From the NCBI RefSeq assembly GCF_042652345.1, contig NZ_JBHSJJ010000016.1, forward strand, positions 62,001 through 126,000: DNA of 64,000 nucleotides, in the 5' to 3' direction. Below are positions 29,110-38,437 of the stretch, one piece after another; the stretch's first letter is position 1, and each line of letters opens with the position of its first letter. The position numbers and the translations under genes were made by a program. Source of the stretch: Negadavirga shengliensis. GTDB lineage: Bacteria; Bacteroidota; Bacteroidia; Cytophagales; Cyclobacteriaceae. The notes below the pieces were generated by a model. It was not told where the DNA came from, made no database searches, and worked only from the letters and a program-made list of their open reading frames with translations.

Positions 29110-29961
29110 ATGGAGAAACTTTCGACCGATCAATTAAAAAACGTCTGCTCCCAAGTCCGTAGAGATATCGTACGGATGGTACATGGCTGCCAATCGGGCC
29201 ATCCGGGAGCTTCTTTGGGTTGCACGGAATTTTTCGTCACCCTCTATTTTCATCAAATGAAGCACAATAAAGACTTCAACCTGGATGGTATCGGGGAAGA
29301 TCTCTTTTTTCTGTCCAACGGGCATATTTCTCCCGTCTGGTACAGCGTATTATCCAGAAGCGGCTACTTTGACAGTAAGGAGTTATATACATTCAGAAAA
29401 ATCGATAGCAGGCTACAGGGGCATCCAGCGACTGAGGAAAACCTCCCCGGTGTGCGGATAGCTTCCGGGTCACTTGGTCAGGGGTTATCTGTCGCCATAG
29501 GCGCCGCATTGGCGAAGAAACTCAACAATGATGACCGGACGGTGTATGTCTTAATGGGTGACGGCGAGCAGCAAGAAGGTCAGATATGGGAAGCGGCTAT
29601 GTCTGCCCCACATCATAAGGTGGACAACCTGATTGCATCCATCGATGTCAATGGCCAGCAAATTGACGGACCTACTAAAGAGGTGATGGATTTGCGCGAT
29701 CTAAAATCCAAGTGGGAAGCTTTTGGATGGGAAGTCATCGTCACCGAAAACGGAAACGACATCCATCAGGTGATTGCTGCTTTGGACAAGGCCAAAGGCT
29801 TACTGGGCAATGGGAAACCGGTATTGAACTTGCTGCACACTGATATGGGTTATGGTGTTGACTTTATGGTGGGCACCCACAAATGGCATGGAATTGCCCC
29901 CAATGATGAGCAGCTGGAAAAGGCCCTGAGTCAGCTTGAAGAAACCCTTGGGGATTATTGA
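29110..29961 (+). CDS. Transketolase, N-terminal (thiamine-diphosphate-binding) subunit
   Basis: This 283-residue protein is the N-terminal half of transketolase. The conserved HGCQSGHPGASLGCTEF segment and the thiamine diphosphate/metal motif GDGEQQEGQIWEAAM (GDGx..N-type) are visible. The C-terminal partner is encoded 33 bases downstream. Split transketolases act as heteromers in the non-oxidative pentose phosphate pathway. The arrangement is normal for this phylum. Confidence 0.96.
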   Translation: MEKLSTDQLKNVCSQVRRDIVRMVHGCQSGHPGASLGCTEFFVTLYFHQMKHNKDFNLDGIGEDLFFLSNGHISPVWYSVLSRSGYFDSKELYTFRKIDSRLQGHPATEENLPGVRIASGSLGQGLSVAIGAALAKKLNNDDRTVYVLMGDGEQQEGQIWEAAMSAPHHKVDNLIASIDVNGQQIDGPTKEVMDLRDLKSKWEAFGWEVIVTENGNDIHQVIAALDKAKGLLGNGKPVLNLLHTDMGYGVDFMVGTHKWHGIAPNDEQLEKALSQLEETLGDY

Positions 29962-29994
29962 GTTATACATTCCCAATTAAATCATTGCTTTAAA

Positions 29995-30963
29995 ATGGAA
30001 AAAACACTAGATACCAAATTTACTTATACAGAAAAGAAAGATACCCGGTCCGGATTTGGAGATGGATTTCTGGAAGTAGGTAGAAAAAATAAAAATGTAG
30101 TAGGACTTTGTGCCGATCTGATCGGTTCACTCAAAATGGGCGCTTTTCAGAAAGAATTTCCCGAACGTTTTTTTCAGGTAGGTATAGCCGAGGCCAACAT
30201 GATGGGAATGGCGGCAGGACTGACCATTGGAGGAAAAATTCCTTACACCGGTACATTTGCCAATTTCTCCACAGGAAGGGTATATGACCAGATAAGACAA
30301 TCCATTGCCTACTCGGGAAAAAACGTAAAGATATGTGCTTCCCATGCCGGCCTTACCTTGGGGGAAGATGGTGCCACGCACCAGATTCTGGAAGACATGG
30401 GCATGATGAAAATGCTGCCCCATATGACGGTCATCAATCCCTGCGATTATAACCAGACCAAAGCGGCTACCATTGCCATCGCCGACTACGAAGGTCCCGT
30501 GTACTTGCGTTTTGGAAGACCAAACTGGCCCATATTTACTCCCAAAGACCAGAAATTCGAAATTGGAAAAGCCTGGAAAATGATAGAAGGCAAAGATGTA
30601 ACCATCTTTGCTACGGGACATCTGGTATGGGAAGCTGTAGTGGCGGAAGCGATACTGCGGGAAGAAGGAATCTCCGCGGAGTTGATCAATATCCATACCA
30701 TCAAACCTTTGGATAAGGAAGCTATACTGGACTCTGTGAGTAAAACCGGTTGCTGCGTTTCTGCTGAAGAACACCAGATCAATGGAGGACTTGGCGACAG
30801 CATAGCTCAAACATTGGCTACCCAGTATCCCGCTCCGTTGGAATATGTGGGTGTAAATGATTCATTTGGTGAATCAGGAAAACCAACCGAGTTGTTGGAA
30901 AAATATGGGCTGAATGCTGCCAATATCGTCAAAGCAGCTAAAAAAGCCATTTCAAGAAAATAA
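29995..30963 (+). CDS. Transketolase, C-terminal (pyrimidine-binding and C-terminal) subunit
   Basis: This 322-residue protein carries the pyrimidine-binding and C-terminal domains. FFQVGIAEANMMGMAAGL contains the glutamate that activates thiamine diphosphate. ASHAGLTLGEDGATHQ and YLRFGRPNWP are also conserved. It completes the split transketolase begun by the previous gene. A rho-independent terminator follows. Confidence 0.96.
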   Translation: MEKTLDTKFTYTEKKDTRSGFGDGFLEVGRKNKNVVGLCADLIGSLKMGAFQKEFPERFFQVGIAEANMMGMAAGLTIGGKIPYTGTFANFSTGRVYDQIRQSIAYSGKNVKICASHAGLTLGEDGATHQILEDMGMMKMLPHMTVINPCDYNQTKAATIAIADYEGPVYLRFGRPNWPIFTPKDQKFEIGKAWKMIEGKDVTIFATGHLVWEAVVAEAILREEGISAELINIHTIKPLDKEAILDSVSKTGCCVSAEEHQINGGLGDSIAQTLATQYPAPLEYVGVNDSFGESGKPTELLEKYGLNAANIVKAAKKAISRK

Positions 30964-30975
30964 ATTGTGTTGTTC

Positions 30976-31013
30976 AAAGCGGAAAGACCGGGTTTGGTTT
31001 TTCCGCTTTTTTG
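30976..31013 (+). terminator. Rho-independent terminator after the transketolase genes
   Basis: AAAGCGGAAA pairs with TTTCCGCTTT around a GC-containing loop, followed by a T-run. The hairpin starts 12 bases after the stop codon. Confidence 0.8.
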
Positions 31014-31064
31014 ATTTTATCCAGGTAAATTCTCCCACACTTTGGCATTCACAAAAACCCATAC

Positions 31065-32012
31065 ATGACCGCCCGACCTCTATTGATTGCTTTCAGGACA
31101 TCCATAATGATTCCTCTTTTGGTGCTCGTTATTTTTTATATGCCGTTAGTCCATGCCCAAAACTTTATCTTTGAAGAACAGGAACAGGGATGGTTGTTAA
31201 AAGAAGACGGAAAGCCGCGTTTTTTTTACCAAACCGCCACCCAGTCCCGGGATGGCATGTATCCCCGCTCCAACTATATTCATCCTTTATATGGGCTCGA
31301 CGGTGAAATAATTACGGAAGATTTTCCTGATGACCATTTGCATCACCGGGGCATTTTCTGGGCTTGGCACCAGTTGTGCGTGGATGGCAAGAAGATAGCT
31401 GATCCATGGATATGTGAGGGCATTGAATGGGAAATTACCAAAGTCGGGTCGAAAATCATTTCTGAAACTGCCGTTCAGCTCACCTCTAACATACTTTGGA
31501 AGGAAACTGAGGGAGAGGAAAGAGAGGTTGTTGAGGAAAACCTCATGGTTACTTATGAAAGGATTTCCCCGGATCTTTACAAATTGACTTTTGATATCAC
31601 CCTAAAACCCTTATTGAGCAATGTAATGATAGGTGGATCGGAAGACCCAAAAGGATATGGAGGTTTTTCCCCAAGAATAAAACTCAGTGAAACTGTAGGC
31701 TTTTTTGACAGCAAGGGAAAAGTACGTCCTCAGGAGTTAGCTGTTTCTGCAGGCTCCTGGATTAACATTACGGAACGGGAAGAAAACGATCCCGGGGTAG
31801 TAGTGATGGGAGAACCGGATAAACTCCCCTCCTATCAAGGCTGGATCCTCAGATCCAAAAATAGTATGCAAAACATGGCATTTCCGGGAAGAAACCCGGT
31901 TCCCTTGGCTGGGACACCTGCCCGCCACCTCACCTTTAGAAATCAAATTATAGTACATCGGGGTCTGGAAAACGGTGAGATTGAACAGCACTATAAAGAA
32001 TTTTCAAAATAA
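31065..32012 (+). CDS. Secreted PmoA/DUF6807-like protein
   Basis: This 315-residue protein has a signal peptide (SIMIPLLVLVIFYMPLVHAQ). It matches the family annotated as methane oxygenase PmoA or DUF6807, which is unrelated to true methane monooxygenase and occurs widely in polysaccharide-degrading Bacteroidota and Planctomycetota. Conserved features include YPRSNYIHPLYGLDGE and DHLHHRGIFWAWHQL, a histidine-rich site, and GGFSPRIKL. The function is not established and is thought to relate to carbohydrate processing. It is transcribed away from the transketolase terminator. Confidence 0.85.
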   Translation: MTARPLLIAFRTSIMIPLLVLVIFYMPLVHAQNFIFEEQEQGWLLKEDGKPRFFYQTATQSRDGMYPRSNYIHPLYGLDGEIITEDFPDDHLHHRGIFWAWHQLCVDGKKIADPWICEGIEWEITKVGSKIISETAVQLTSNILWKETEGEEREVVEENLMVTYERISPDLYKLTFDITLKPLLSNVMIGGSEDPKGYGGFSPRIKLSETVGFFDSKGKVRPQELAVSAGSWINITEREENDPGVVVMGEPDKLPSYQGWILRSKNSMQNMAFPGRNPVPLAGTPARHLTFRNQIIVHRGLENGEIEQHYKEFSK

Positions 32013-32317
32013 TATTGGGAGATCTTAGTCAGAGCCGTAATCAAGGAAATCTCTCCTAATGGTATAGATCAGCGTCATTGTCCAAGAGGGGGATTTCAAA
32101 TTTTGATGTCTTATTTTTTAGAGTTTATTATGCCACCATTCGTTGCATGTTCACCCCAACTTTCATCAAATTTCTCCATCTGAAAAAACTCAAATTAGTA
32201 ATATATTTTTATATAAATTATTGATAATCAGTAGATTAATAAGACAAAAACGTATAAACCCAGATAATGGTATGTGTTTGGCATTGTTTGTTTGGAATAG
32301 CCAAACCAAACAGAGAT
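32013..32317. other. AT-rich intergenic region
   Basis: No gene is seen. Near the 3' end GTTTGG and CCAAAC form a short inverted repeat within 32289-32310, just before the SDR-like gene, of unknown meaning. Confidence 0.4.
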
Positions 32318-33100
32318 ATGAATGAAAGGAAATTAATGAGAGACAAATCGGTATTGATAACGGAAGGCAATACCGCTTCCGCGAGAATAATAGCGACTAA
32401 ATTCGCGAAAGAGGGTGCCCACATCGTTCTGTTCTGTGATACCTTCGATGACACCGCTATGCATACCAAATTCTTGGTGGAAAAAAATAACGTTGATTGT
32501 CTGCTGATGATCGGGGACATCAATGACCATGCTTATTGCAGGGAAATCATATTGACCATCAAAACAAAATACAAGAAATTAGATGTTTTGATCAACAACA
32601 GTTTTACTTCCAATTTGTCATTGGCCAATCTCCCCAACCACATCCGTGAAAAACTTTTGGAAATATCCAGGCTCAAAGTATTCATCTATCAAAAACTGAC
32701 AGAATCGGCAATTAAGATCATGGAGCCGAAAGCCTCCATTATTAATCACCAGATCGTGGAAAATGGTTGGGGTGATGCCTATTGGGATGATGATGGAACT
32801 GAAAAAGATGCCTACTTCAACAATTCGATTAAGGTATTTACTGAATTTTATTCCAAAAGGCTCGAAAAAAAAGGGATCAGGTCAAACGCCATTATATCAC
32901 ATACCACTGTTACTAGCCCCCCCGGGGTCGGATTGGATATAAGGAAAAATGGTTTTAGCTTTCTGGGAACCGGAAAAAATTATCAAATAGGCTGTCCCTT
33001 CAGTTTTCTCATGTCAGATGATTCGCTGGATATCAACGGGGAAATTCTGTTCCAGAAGCCCCGCGCTGATGTTTATGCTTACGGATGGTCAACTGTATGA
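32318..33100 (+). CDS. SDR-fold pseudoenzyme (degenerate short-chain dehydrogenase)
   Basis: This protein of about 260 residues (start MNERKLMRDK; a second start lies 18 bases later) aligns over its whole length with the stress-associated SDR group. Matching blocks are FAKEGAHIVLF, LLMIGDINDHAYCREI, KLDVLINNS and EKKGIRSNAI. The key motifs are altered. The NAD(P)-binding TGGDSGIG is replaced by TEGNTASA. By alignment to YSATKGAIVAFT, the catalytic Tyr and Lys are replaced by Asp and Asn, and the catalytic Ser is also absent. The frame is intact. It therefore may act as a binding or structural protein, or be an early-stage decaying gene. Context gives no further clue. Confidence 0.75.
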   Translation: MNERKLMRDKSVLITEGNTASARIIATKFAKEGAHIVLFCDTFDDTAMHTKFLVEKNNVDCLLMIGDINDHAYCREIILTIKTKYKKLDVLINNSFTSNLSLANLPNHIREKLLEISRLKVFIYQKLTESAIKIMEPKASIINHQIVENGWGDAYWDDDGTEKDAYFNNSIKVFTEFYSKRLEKKGIRSNAIISHTTVTSPPGVGLDIRKNGFSFLGTGKNYQIGCPFSFLMSDDSLDINGEILFQKPRADVYAYGWSTV

Positions 33101-33108
33101 TTAAAAAA

Positions 33109-33131
33109 GGCAATGGCCATTGGCCATTGCC
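33109..33131 (-). terminator. Terminator for the small secreted protein gene
   Basis: GGCAATGGCC and GGCCATTGCC form a perfect 10-base stem around ATT. On the minus strand it is followed by TTTTTTAA, so it ends transcription of the gene at 33162-33491. The opposite SDR-like gene stops 8 bases away. Confidence 0.85.
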
Positions 33132-33161
33132 TTATCGGTTGTGGGTTAAAAAAATAGGGTT

Positions 33162-33491
33162 TTAAGATTCTTCATCGCCAGTATCCTCTATCTCTTTACC
33201 GGTAGCGTCGAATTTTTTCTTCACGTCATTTCCTTCGGCATCTTTACCGAATTTTACCACATAGTAAACCTGATTGTCTTTCGTTACCTGCTGAGCTTCG
33301 GTAATTGGAGAGGAACTAACGGCTGCATCATTTTGTATCGCTTCTTTTACCCTTTCAGGCAAATTCTCCGGGTCAATGTTTGTTTTTTCCTGGAATATTG
33401 TTTCAACTCCGGTTTCACTCATGGCTTGAGTTGGTGCCGTTGCAACGGTCACAAAACCTGCCATTATCAAGGCTAACATTATCTTTTTCAT
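33162..33491 (-). CDS. Small secreted protein, paralogue A of a tandem pair
   Basis: From the start MKKIMLALIM this encodes 109 residues with a signal peptide cleaved near TQAMS. The mature part has a short helix (PERVKEAIQNDAA) and a beta-hairpin-like region (NQVYYVVKF then GNDVKKKFDATGKEI) resembling one PepSY/DUF2874-type repeat, though I am not certain of the family. It is strongly acidic at the C terminus. It is a close paralogue of the gene at 33938-34270, and both have their own terminator. Likely a periplasmic protein of unknown role. Confidence 0.85.
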   Translation of the reverse strand: MKKIMLALIMAGFVTVATAPTQAMSETGVETIFQEKTNIDPENLPERVKEAIQNDAAVSSSPITEAQQVTKDNQVYYVVKFGKDAEGNDVKKKFDATGKEIEDTGDEES

Positions 33492-33885
33492 GATTCCTTT
33501 GCTGTTAATGGTTGCCATACAGTTAATTTCAACATTCAATAAATTGAATCCAGTAAACTTATTTCAATTGAGATGCCAATGTGTTTTTAATCCGGGTATA
33601 TTCTCTTAATTATTTTTAAAAATGGCGCTAAGCGAGCGAATGACAATTATATTTAATATTTTTAAATGCTTCTTTCTTTCTGAGATATATGATAAAAATC
33701 GTAAGAAATGTGTAAATAATACCACAAAGTGATGAAAAGTTAGCATCCATGTTGTCACGAGAAACCGTTGTGCCTCCTGTCACTCCAGATGATGCAATGG
33801 AAACCGGTGCTTCACAACCACCGGGCGCTATTCGCACACCAGGATTTTCGGTCAGATGTAACCTAACCTCCAAAACATAAAAAAA
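33492..33885. other. Upstream region of paralogue A, duplicated flank
   Basis: The AT-rich region before paralogue A shares similarity with the region before paralogue B. Examples are CAATTGAGATGCCAATGTG near 33565 matching CAATTGGAATGCC near 34350, and AATAATACCACAA at 33715 matching 34501. An open frame at 33628-33873 on the minus strand has no recognisable motif and is rejected as a gene. Confidence 0.5.
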
Positions 33886-33906
33886 GCAACAGCCAGTGGC
33901 CGTTGC
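33886..33906 (-). terminator. Terminator for paralogue B
   Basis: GCAACAGCC and GGCCGTTGC form an 8-of-9 stem with one A-C mismatch and an AGT loop. On the minus strand a T-run follows. The downstream flank (TTATCGGTTGTGGGTTAAAA) is nearly identical to that beside the terminator of paralogue A. Confidence 0.8.
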
Positions 33907-33937
33907 CTTATCGGTTGTGGGTTAAAAAAATAGGGTT

Positions 33938-34270
33938 TTAAGATCCTGGTTCTTCGTCAGCCCCTTCAACCTCTTTACCGGTGGAATCATATTTTTTGGT
34001 TGCTGCATTGCCCTCAGCATCCTTGTCGAATTTCACCTCATAATAAATCTGGTTGTCCTTCATTACCTGATGGGCTTCGGTAATTTGGGAAGAGCTAACG
34101 GCTGCATCATTTTGTATCGCTTCTTTTATGGCGTCTGGCAAGTTTTCCGGATCAATTTTTGTTTTTTCCTGGAATATTGTTTCCATTCCGTCTACACTCA
34201 TTGCTTGAGTTTGTACTGCGGTGAAGGCCACAAAACCGGCCACTACCAAAGCTAACATTACCTTTTTCAT
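33938..34270 (-). CDS. Small secreted protein, paralogue B of a tandem pair
   Basis: This 110-residue protein starts MKKVMLALVV and has a signal peptide ending near TQAMS. By eye about two thirds of positions are identical to paralogue A, including the strings METIFQEKT, IDPENLP and AIQNDAAVSSS. The mature part again has a helix and a PepSY-like beta region (NQIYYEVKF). The acidic tail ends GADEEPGS. It is separated from paralogue A by its own terminator and flank. Confidence 0.85.
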   Translation of the reverse strand: MKKVMLALVVAGFVAFTAVQTQAMSVDGMETIFQEKTKIDPENLPDAIKEAIQNDAAVSSSQITEAHQVMKDNQIYYEVKFDKDAEGNAATKKYDSTGKEVEGADEEPGS

Positions 34271-34610
34271 GATTACTTTAAATTTATGGTTGTTATTAAA
34301 ATTTAATCAAACTCAACACGTTTGTCGTTGAATTCTTATTAACTAACTCCAATTGGAATGCCAAATAATTTTTAAGCCGTTTAAACCAAAAAAATAACCT
34401 TTAAAACATTTCTTATCGGTTCATTTTCAATATAATTGGATGTTTTATTGATTTTTATTAAAGAAAATAATCCTATAATAAAAATATTAAAAAATGTAGA
34501 AATAATACCACAACATGGTGAAATCTGCGAGCATATACCCGCTTTTATATCTATAGGTAAGATTTGTCCAGATCCTGTTGAGATTCGGCTCCGGTTATGA
34601 ATTTTACTTT
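34271..34610. other. AT-rich upstream region of paralogue B
   Basis: No gene is seen. The region contains the second copies of the duplicated flank motifs. The AT-rich stretch near 34430-34500 presumably includes the promoter of paralogue B. Confidence 0.4.
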
Positions 34611-36374
34611 TTAGCCGTAAATATGGTAACTCCCCACTTTGCCTTCAGGCGCCCTTATGATCAATTGCTTTTTTGATGCTTCATACACGTAGTCCATCTC
34701 CGGCGACAGCACCGTATTGTCAAAAGAAACCTTTACAGGGGCTTTATCCATTTTAACCCTTAACAGGAAAGGAACTGCTTTGCCTTTAATGGCAATCAGA
34801 AGTTTTCCGTCTCCCCCCCTTTCCAGATGTATTTGGGTGCTTTCTTCTTTTTCCCTGAATACTGTGAATGCCGCCGGATCCGGTCCGGGATAGCATAAAA
34901 AAGTCAGAAATCCCGCATCATCCGCTTCACCAAATCCTGTATAATTCCTCTCAATATTCATGGGAATAATGGCACCTTCTTTCACAAATACCGGATATTC
35001 TTCCAACGGGAATTCCTTGGTAATCACCCGGGGACCAACCACAACCTCACTGTCATCAAACCAATAATGCCACCTGCCCTCGGGCAGATGAACTGTTCTT
35101 AAAAAAGTATCTTCATAGATCGGCGCAACCAATAAGTTTTCCCCGAAATAATAATGGTAATCTCCTTTGGCGGACTTTTGCAACCTCCGTCCTCCTTGAT
35201 GTGCCGTCACCACATAATGATACATATATGGAAGCAACTCGGTATGGAGCCAGGAAAACTTCCTAATGATTTCCAATTCTTCATCCGATCTTTTCCAAAG
35301 AGCCCTTTCACCGTGGCCCCCGTTCATAAATAGTCCGCAAAACGCAGAAAACTGGGCCCACCTTATATACAACCTTGGAGGAATCTGGCTTCCTGAAAAC
35401 CCAGCTATATCACTACCGATAATATTATATCCCAGATCGGCACTTTTCAATATGCTCTTGATCGCGGACTCAAACCCTTCTATTCCTTTCAGAGCGATAT
35501 CTGCCTCCGGGTCTTGGGATTCCAGCATTTCACTGGTCTTCCAACTGTGCTCCTGATCACCCACCCAATTGACCGGTGAGGCATCCATGGGCGAAAATCC
35601 CTCCGGATGATACCATCGGTCAATGGCCCTTGATAAAGTAATAAATTCCGGGTTCTTGCTCAATCCGTGCAGGTATTCATCTCTATAGTAATGATCCATG
35701 TATTTCCGTGTACTCATCCATCCTGTGGATGTCTTTTTATAGAATACAGGAACGCCATACCAATCTGTTCCGAACAGGGTAGCCGCACCATCCAGTTTCC
35801 ATCCGTCTATACCTAAATCAAATACCCGCTGCTGCATCCCCTTCCACCAGGCAACAGCGTCTGGATGGGTATAGTCGATAAAACTCCCTGTTCCTTTCCA
35901 CCAGCTATTCTGTTTGCCCTGAACCAAATAGCCCTTTTGTTTTATTTGCCGATGCCATTCTTTGGAATCCTTCCATCGGAGATCTTTATTGTAGCTATTG
36001 ACCAGGGGAGTCATCCATAATACCACCCTGTATCCCTGTTGCTTCAATTTCGAAAACATTAGCTCCGGTTCGGGGTATAAGACCGTATCCACTTCAAAAT
36101 CATTGTACCGAAAACTCCATGGGCTATCAATGATGACGGTTCTGACCGGCACATCGTATTTTCGGTAGCCTTCCAAAAGTTCCTCCAGATACTCCCGGGT
36201 ATTGTGATCATCTTCCCAGAGCCAGCATTCCAGCGCCCAGGCCGGCGTCAAGGGAGGATTGCCATGTCTTTGGCTATTAAAGGGAATTCCCCAAAATGGA
36301 TACAAAAAACCAAAATACAGAAGGAAAGTCACTAAAAACAACATCAACGCAGCGCCCCATACTGATTTTCTCAT
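34611..36374 (-). CDS. GH31-family glycoside hydrolase, N-terminally anchored
   Basis: This 587-residue protein begins with a hydrophobic segment (WGAALMLFLVTFLLYFGFLY) that could be a signal anchor or uncleaved signal peptide. The GH31 barrel follows almost immediately: TPAWALECWLWEDDH, TVIIDSPWSF, and the nucleophile-containing GIDGWKLDGAATLF, with the acid/base Asp in GSDIAGFSG. A C-terminal beta region closes the protein. The usual N-terminal beta-sandwich of GH31 enzymes (about 150-250 residues) is missing. Substrate could be an alpha-glucoside or alpha-xyloside and cannot be specified. The gene is divergent from argS. Confidence 0.88.
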   Translation of the reverse strand: MRKSVWGAALMLFLVTFLLYFGFLYPFWGIPFNSQRHGNPPLTPAWALECWLWEDDHNTREYLEELLEGYRKYDVPVRTVIIDSPWSFRYNDFEVDTVLYPEPELMFSKLKQQGYRVVLWMTPLVNSYNKDLRWKDSKEWHRQIKQKGYLVQGKQNSWWKGTGSFIDYTHPDAVAWWKGMQQRVFDLGIDGWKLDGAATLFGTDWYGVPVFYKKTSTGWMSTRKYMDHYYRDEYLHGLSKNPEFITLSRAIDRWYHPEGFSPMDASPVNWVGDQEHSWKTSEMLESQDPEADIALKGIEGFESAIKSILKSADLGYNIIGSDIAGFSGSQIPPRLYIRWAQFSAFCGLFMNGGHGERALWKRSDEELEIIRKFSWLHTELLPYMYHYVVTAHQGGRRLQKSAKGDYHYYFGENLLVAPIYEDTFLRTVHLPEGRWHYWFDDSEVVVGPRVITKEFPLEEYPVFVKEGAIIPMNIERNYTGFGEADDAGFLTFLCYPGPDPAAFTVFREKEESTQIHLERGGDGKLLIAIKGKAVPFLLRVKMDKAPVKVSFDNTVLSPEMDYVYEASKKQLIIRAPEGKVGSYHIYG

Positions 36375-36542
36375 AAGCCAGTCGCCATTAATTAAAAATT
36401 AAATGCCTTTATATATTACAAAGATGGGATGGATAAAGGCCATTCCAAAAGGATTTAACCCTCTTATAAAAGGGTGCATTAAGGGAGAATGATATATATT
36501 TGCGGACCCGATACCTTTAGAGAGAAAAACGCAAAAAGACAC

Positions 36543-38333
36543 ATGGATATCCAAGAAGAAATTTTGAAGCATATTGCCGGAGCCTTCGAAACTTTATACC
36601 AACACAAGGTCGAACCGGATAAGCTTTCATTACAACCAACCCGGAAGGAATTTGAAGGCACCTATACCTTCGTCCTGTTTCCTTTCTTAAAAGTGACCCG
36701 CTCCTCCCCTGAGGAAGCCGGGAAAAACATAGGTGGATACCTGCAAAAGAACCTACCCATCATTTCCGGGTACAACATCATAAAAGGCTTTTTGAATCTG
36801 TCTTTGAATCAAAACTATTGGTTGGACATTTATAAATCCATCGCCACAGAAGAAAATCCGGGAAGGTTTCCGTCTAATGGTCAAAAAGTAATGGTGGAAT
36901 ATAGCTCTCCCAATACCAACAAGCCGCTCCATCTTGGCCACTTGCGAAATAATTTTTTGGGATATGCTGTTTCTGAAATCCTCAAGGCCAACGGTTTTGA
37001 AGTCATTAAGGCCAACCTCGTCAATGACCGCGGTATACATATTTGTAAATCCATGGTAGCCTACGGGCATTTCGGAAATAACGAAACTCCTGAAACTTCG
37101 GGGATCAAGGGAGATCATCTCGTGGGGAAATATTATGTGGTTTTTGATCAGGAATACAAAAAACAGGTAAAGGAACTTGTAGAGCAAGGCCATACCGAAG
37201 AGGAGGCGAAGAAAAATGCCCCATTGATGTTGGCCGCCCAGGAAATGTTGATCCAGTGGGAGTCTGGTAATGAAGATGTAGTAAGCCTTTGGAAAACAAT
37301 GAACGGCTGGGTTTATAAAGGTTTTGAAGAAACCTATCATAAAATGGGAGTCGATTTTGACCAATATTATTATGAATCCGACACCTATCTCCTTGGAAAG
37401 GACATAGTGGAAGAAGGTTTGAAAAAGGGAGTATTTTTTAAAAAGGATAATGGCTCGGTATGGGCGGATTTAAGCGATGAAGGGCTCGACGAAAAACTTG
37501 TGTTGAGAGCTGATGGCACTTCAGTGTACATCACCCAGGATATGGGGACCGCGGATCTGAAATACAGGGATTTTGGTATTGATAAGTCCGTTTACGTGGT
37601 GGGCAACGAGCAAGACTACCATTTTGATGTGCTGTTCAAAATCATGAAAAAACTGGATAGACCCTACGGCGACGGACTGTACCACCTTTCTTACGGTATG
37701 GTAGATCTGCCTTCCGGAAAAATGAAATCCCGGGAAGGAACAGTAGTGGATGCCGATGACCTGATGCAGGAAATGATAGATACGGCCAGAGTCCATACGC
37801 AGGAACTTGGAAAAATCGAAGGTTTCAGCCAGGAAGAGGCTGAGGCTTTATACGAAACTTTGGGGATGGGGGCGCTGAAATACTTTTTATTGAAGGTAGA
37901 TCCCAAAAAGCGGATGCTTTTCAATCCCCAGGAATCCATCGAGTTCCAGGGCAATACAGGTCCTTTTATACAGTATACCCATGCCAGGATTTCTGCGATT
38001 ATAAGAAAAGCAAAGCAGATTGAGTTGGACTTCTCTCCTTCCGCCTTCACCCATCTGGATGGCTTACAGGAGATAGAACAAAGCTTGGTGTTTTTACTTT
38101 CTGCCTTTCCAAAAAAAGTAAGGTTGGCGGGGGAAGAATTTTCACCTTCTGTCATTGCCCAATATTTATTTGATTTGGCCAAAGAATACAACCGTTTTTA
38201 TGCAGAACTTCCTATATTTAGTGAAGCAAAAAATGAAGTTCAGGCATTTAGGGTTTCCCTATCCTATCAAGTGGCTAAAACAATAAAAAGCGGAATGAAG
38301 TTATTAGGAATAAACGTACCGGAAAAAATGTAA
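36543..38333 (+). CDS. argS: Arginyl-tRNA synthetase
   Basis: This class I aminoacyl-tRNA synthetase charges tRNA-Arg. From the start MDIQEEILKH it has 596 residues. An N-terminal Add1-like domain precedes the HIGH-type motif PLHLGHLRNN. The later SGKMKSREGTVV corresponds to the KMSKS region, and a C-terminal DALR anticodon-binding domain begins near IQYTHARISAI. An upstream in-frame start at 36489 adds 18 residues with no homology. The protein looks complete. Confidence 0.97.
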   Translation: MDIQEEILKHIAGAFETLYQHKVEPDKLSLQPTRKEFEGTYTFVLFPFLKVTRSSPEEAGKNIGGYLQKNLPIISGYNIIKGFLNLSLNQNYWLDIYKSIATEENPGRFPSNGQKVMVEYSSPNTNKPLHLGHLRNNFLGYAVSEILKANGFEVIKANLVNDRGIHICKSMVAYGHFGNNETPETSGIKGDHLVGKYYVVFDQEYKKQVKELVEQGHTEEEAKKNAPLMLAAQEMLIQWESGNEDVVSLWKTMNGWVYKGFEETYHKMGVDFDQYYYESDTYLLGKDIVEEGLKKGVFFKKDNGSVWADLSDEGLDEKLVLRADGTSVYITQDMGTADLKYRDFGIDKSVYVVGNEQDYHFDVLFKIMKKLDRPYGDGLYHLSYGMVDLPSGKMKSREGTVVDADDLMQEMIDTARVHTQELGKIEGFSQEEAEALYETLGMGALKYFLLKVDPKKRMLFNPQESIEFQGNTGPFIQYTHARISAIIRKAKQIELDFSPSAFTHLDGLQEIEQSLVFLLSAFPKKVRLAGEEFSPSVIAQYLFDLAKEYNRFYAELPIFSEAKNEVQAFRVSLSYQVAKTIKSGMKLLGINVPEKM

Positions 38334-38437
38334 TGATGAAACCGAGCATGACGGGAACGACACAAGTGGGATGATTATAACAGGCTTGGTTCTCCCCAAT
38401 CAAGTTCGGGAGCCATTGAAAAACAAACTATAAACAA

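Noticed and set aside
33628..33873. An 81-codon minus-strand frame between the two small secreted protein genes
   Set aside because: It lies within the duplicated upstream flank, has no matching frame in the other copy that I could see, and has no ribosome-binding context or motif.
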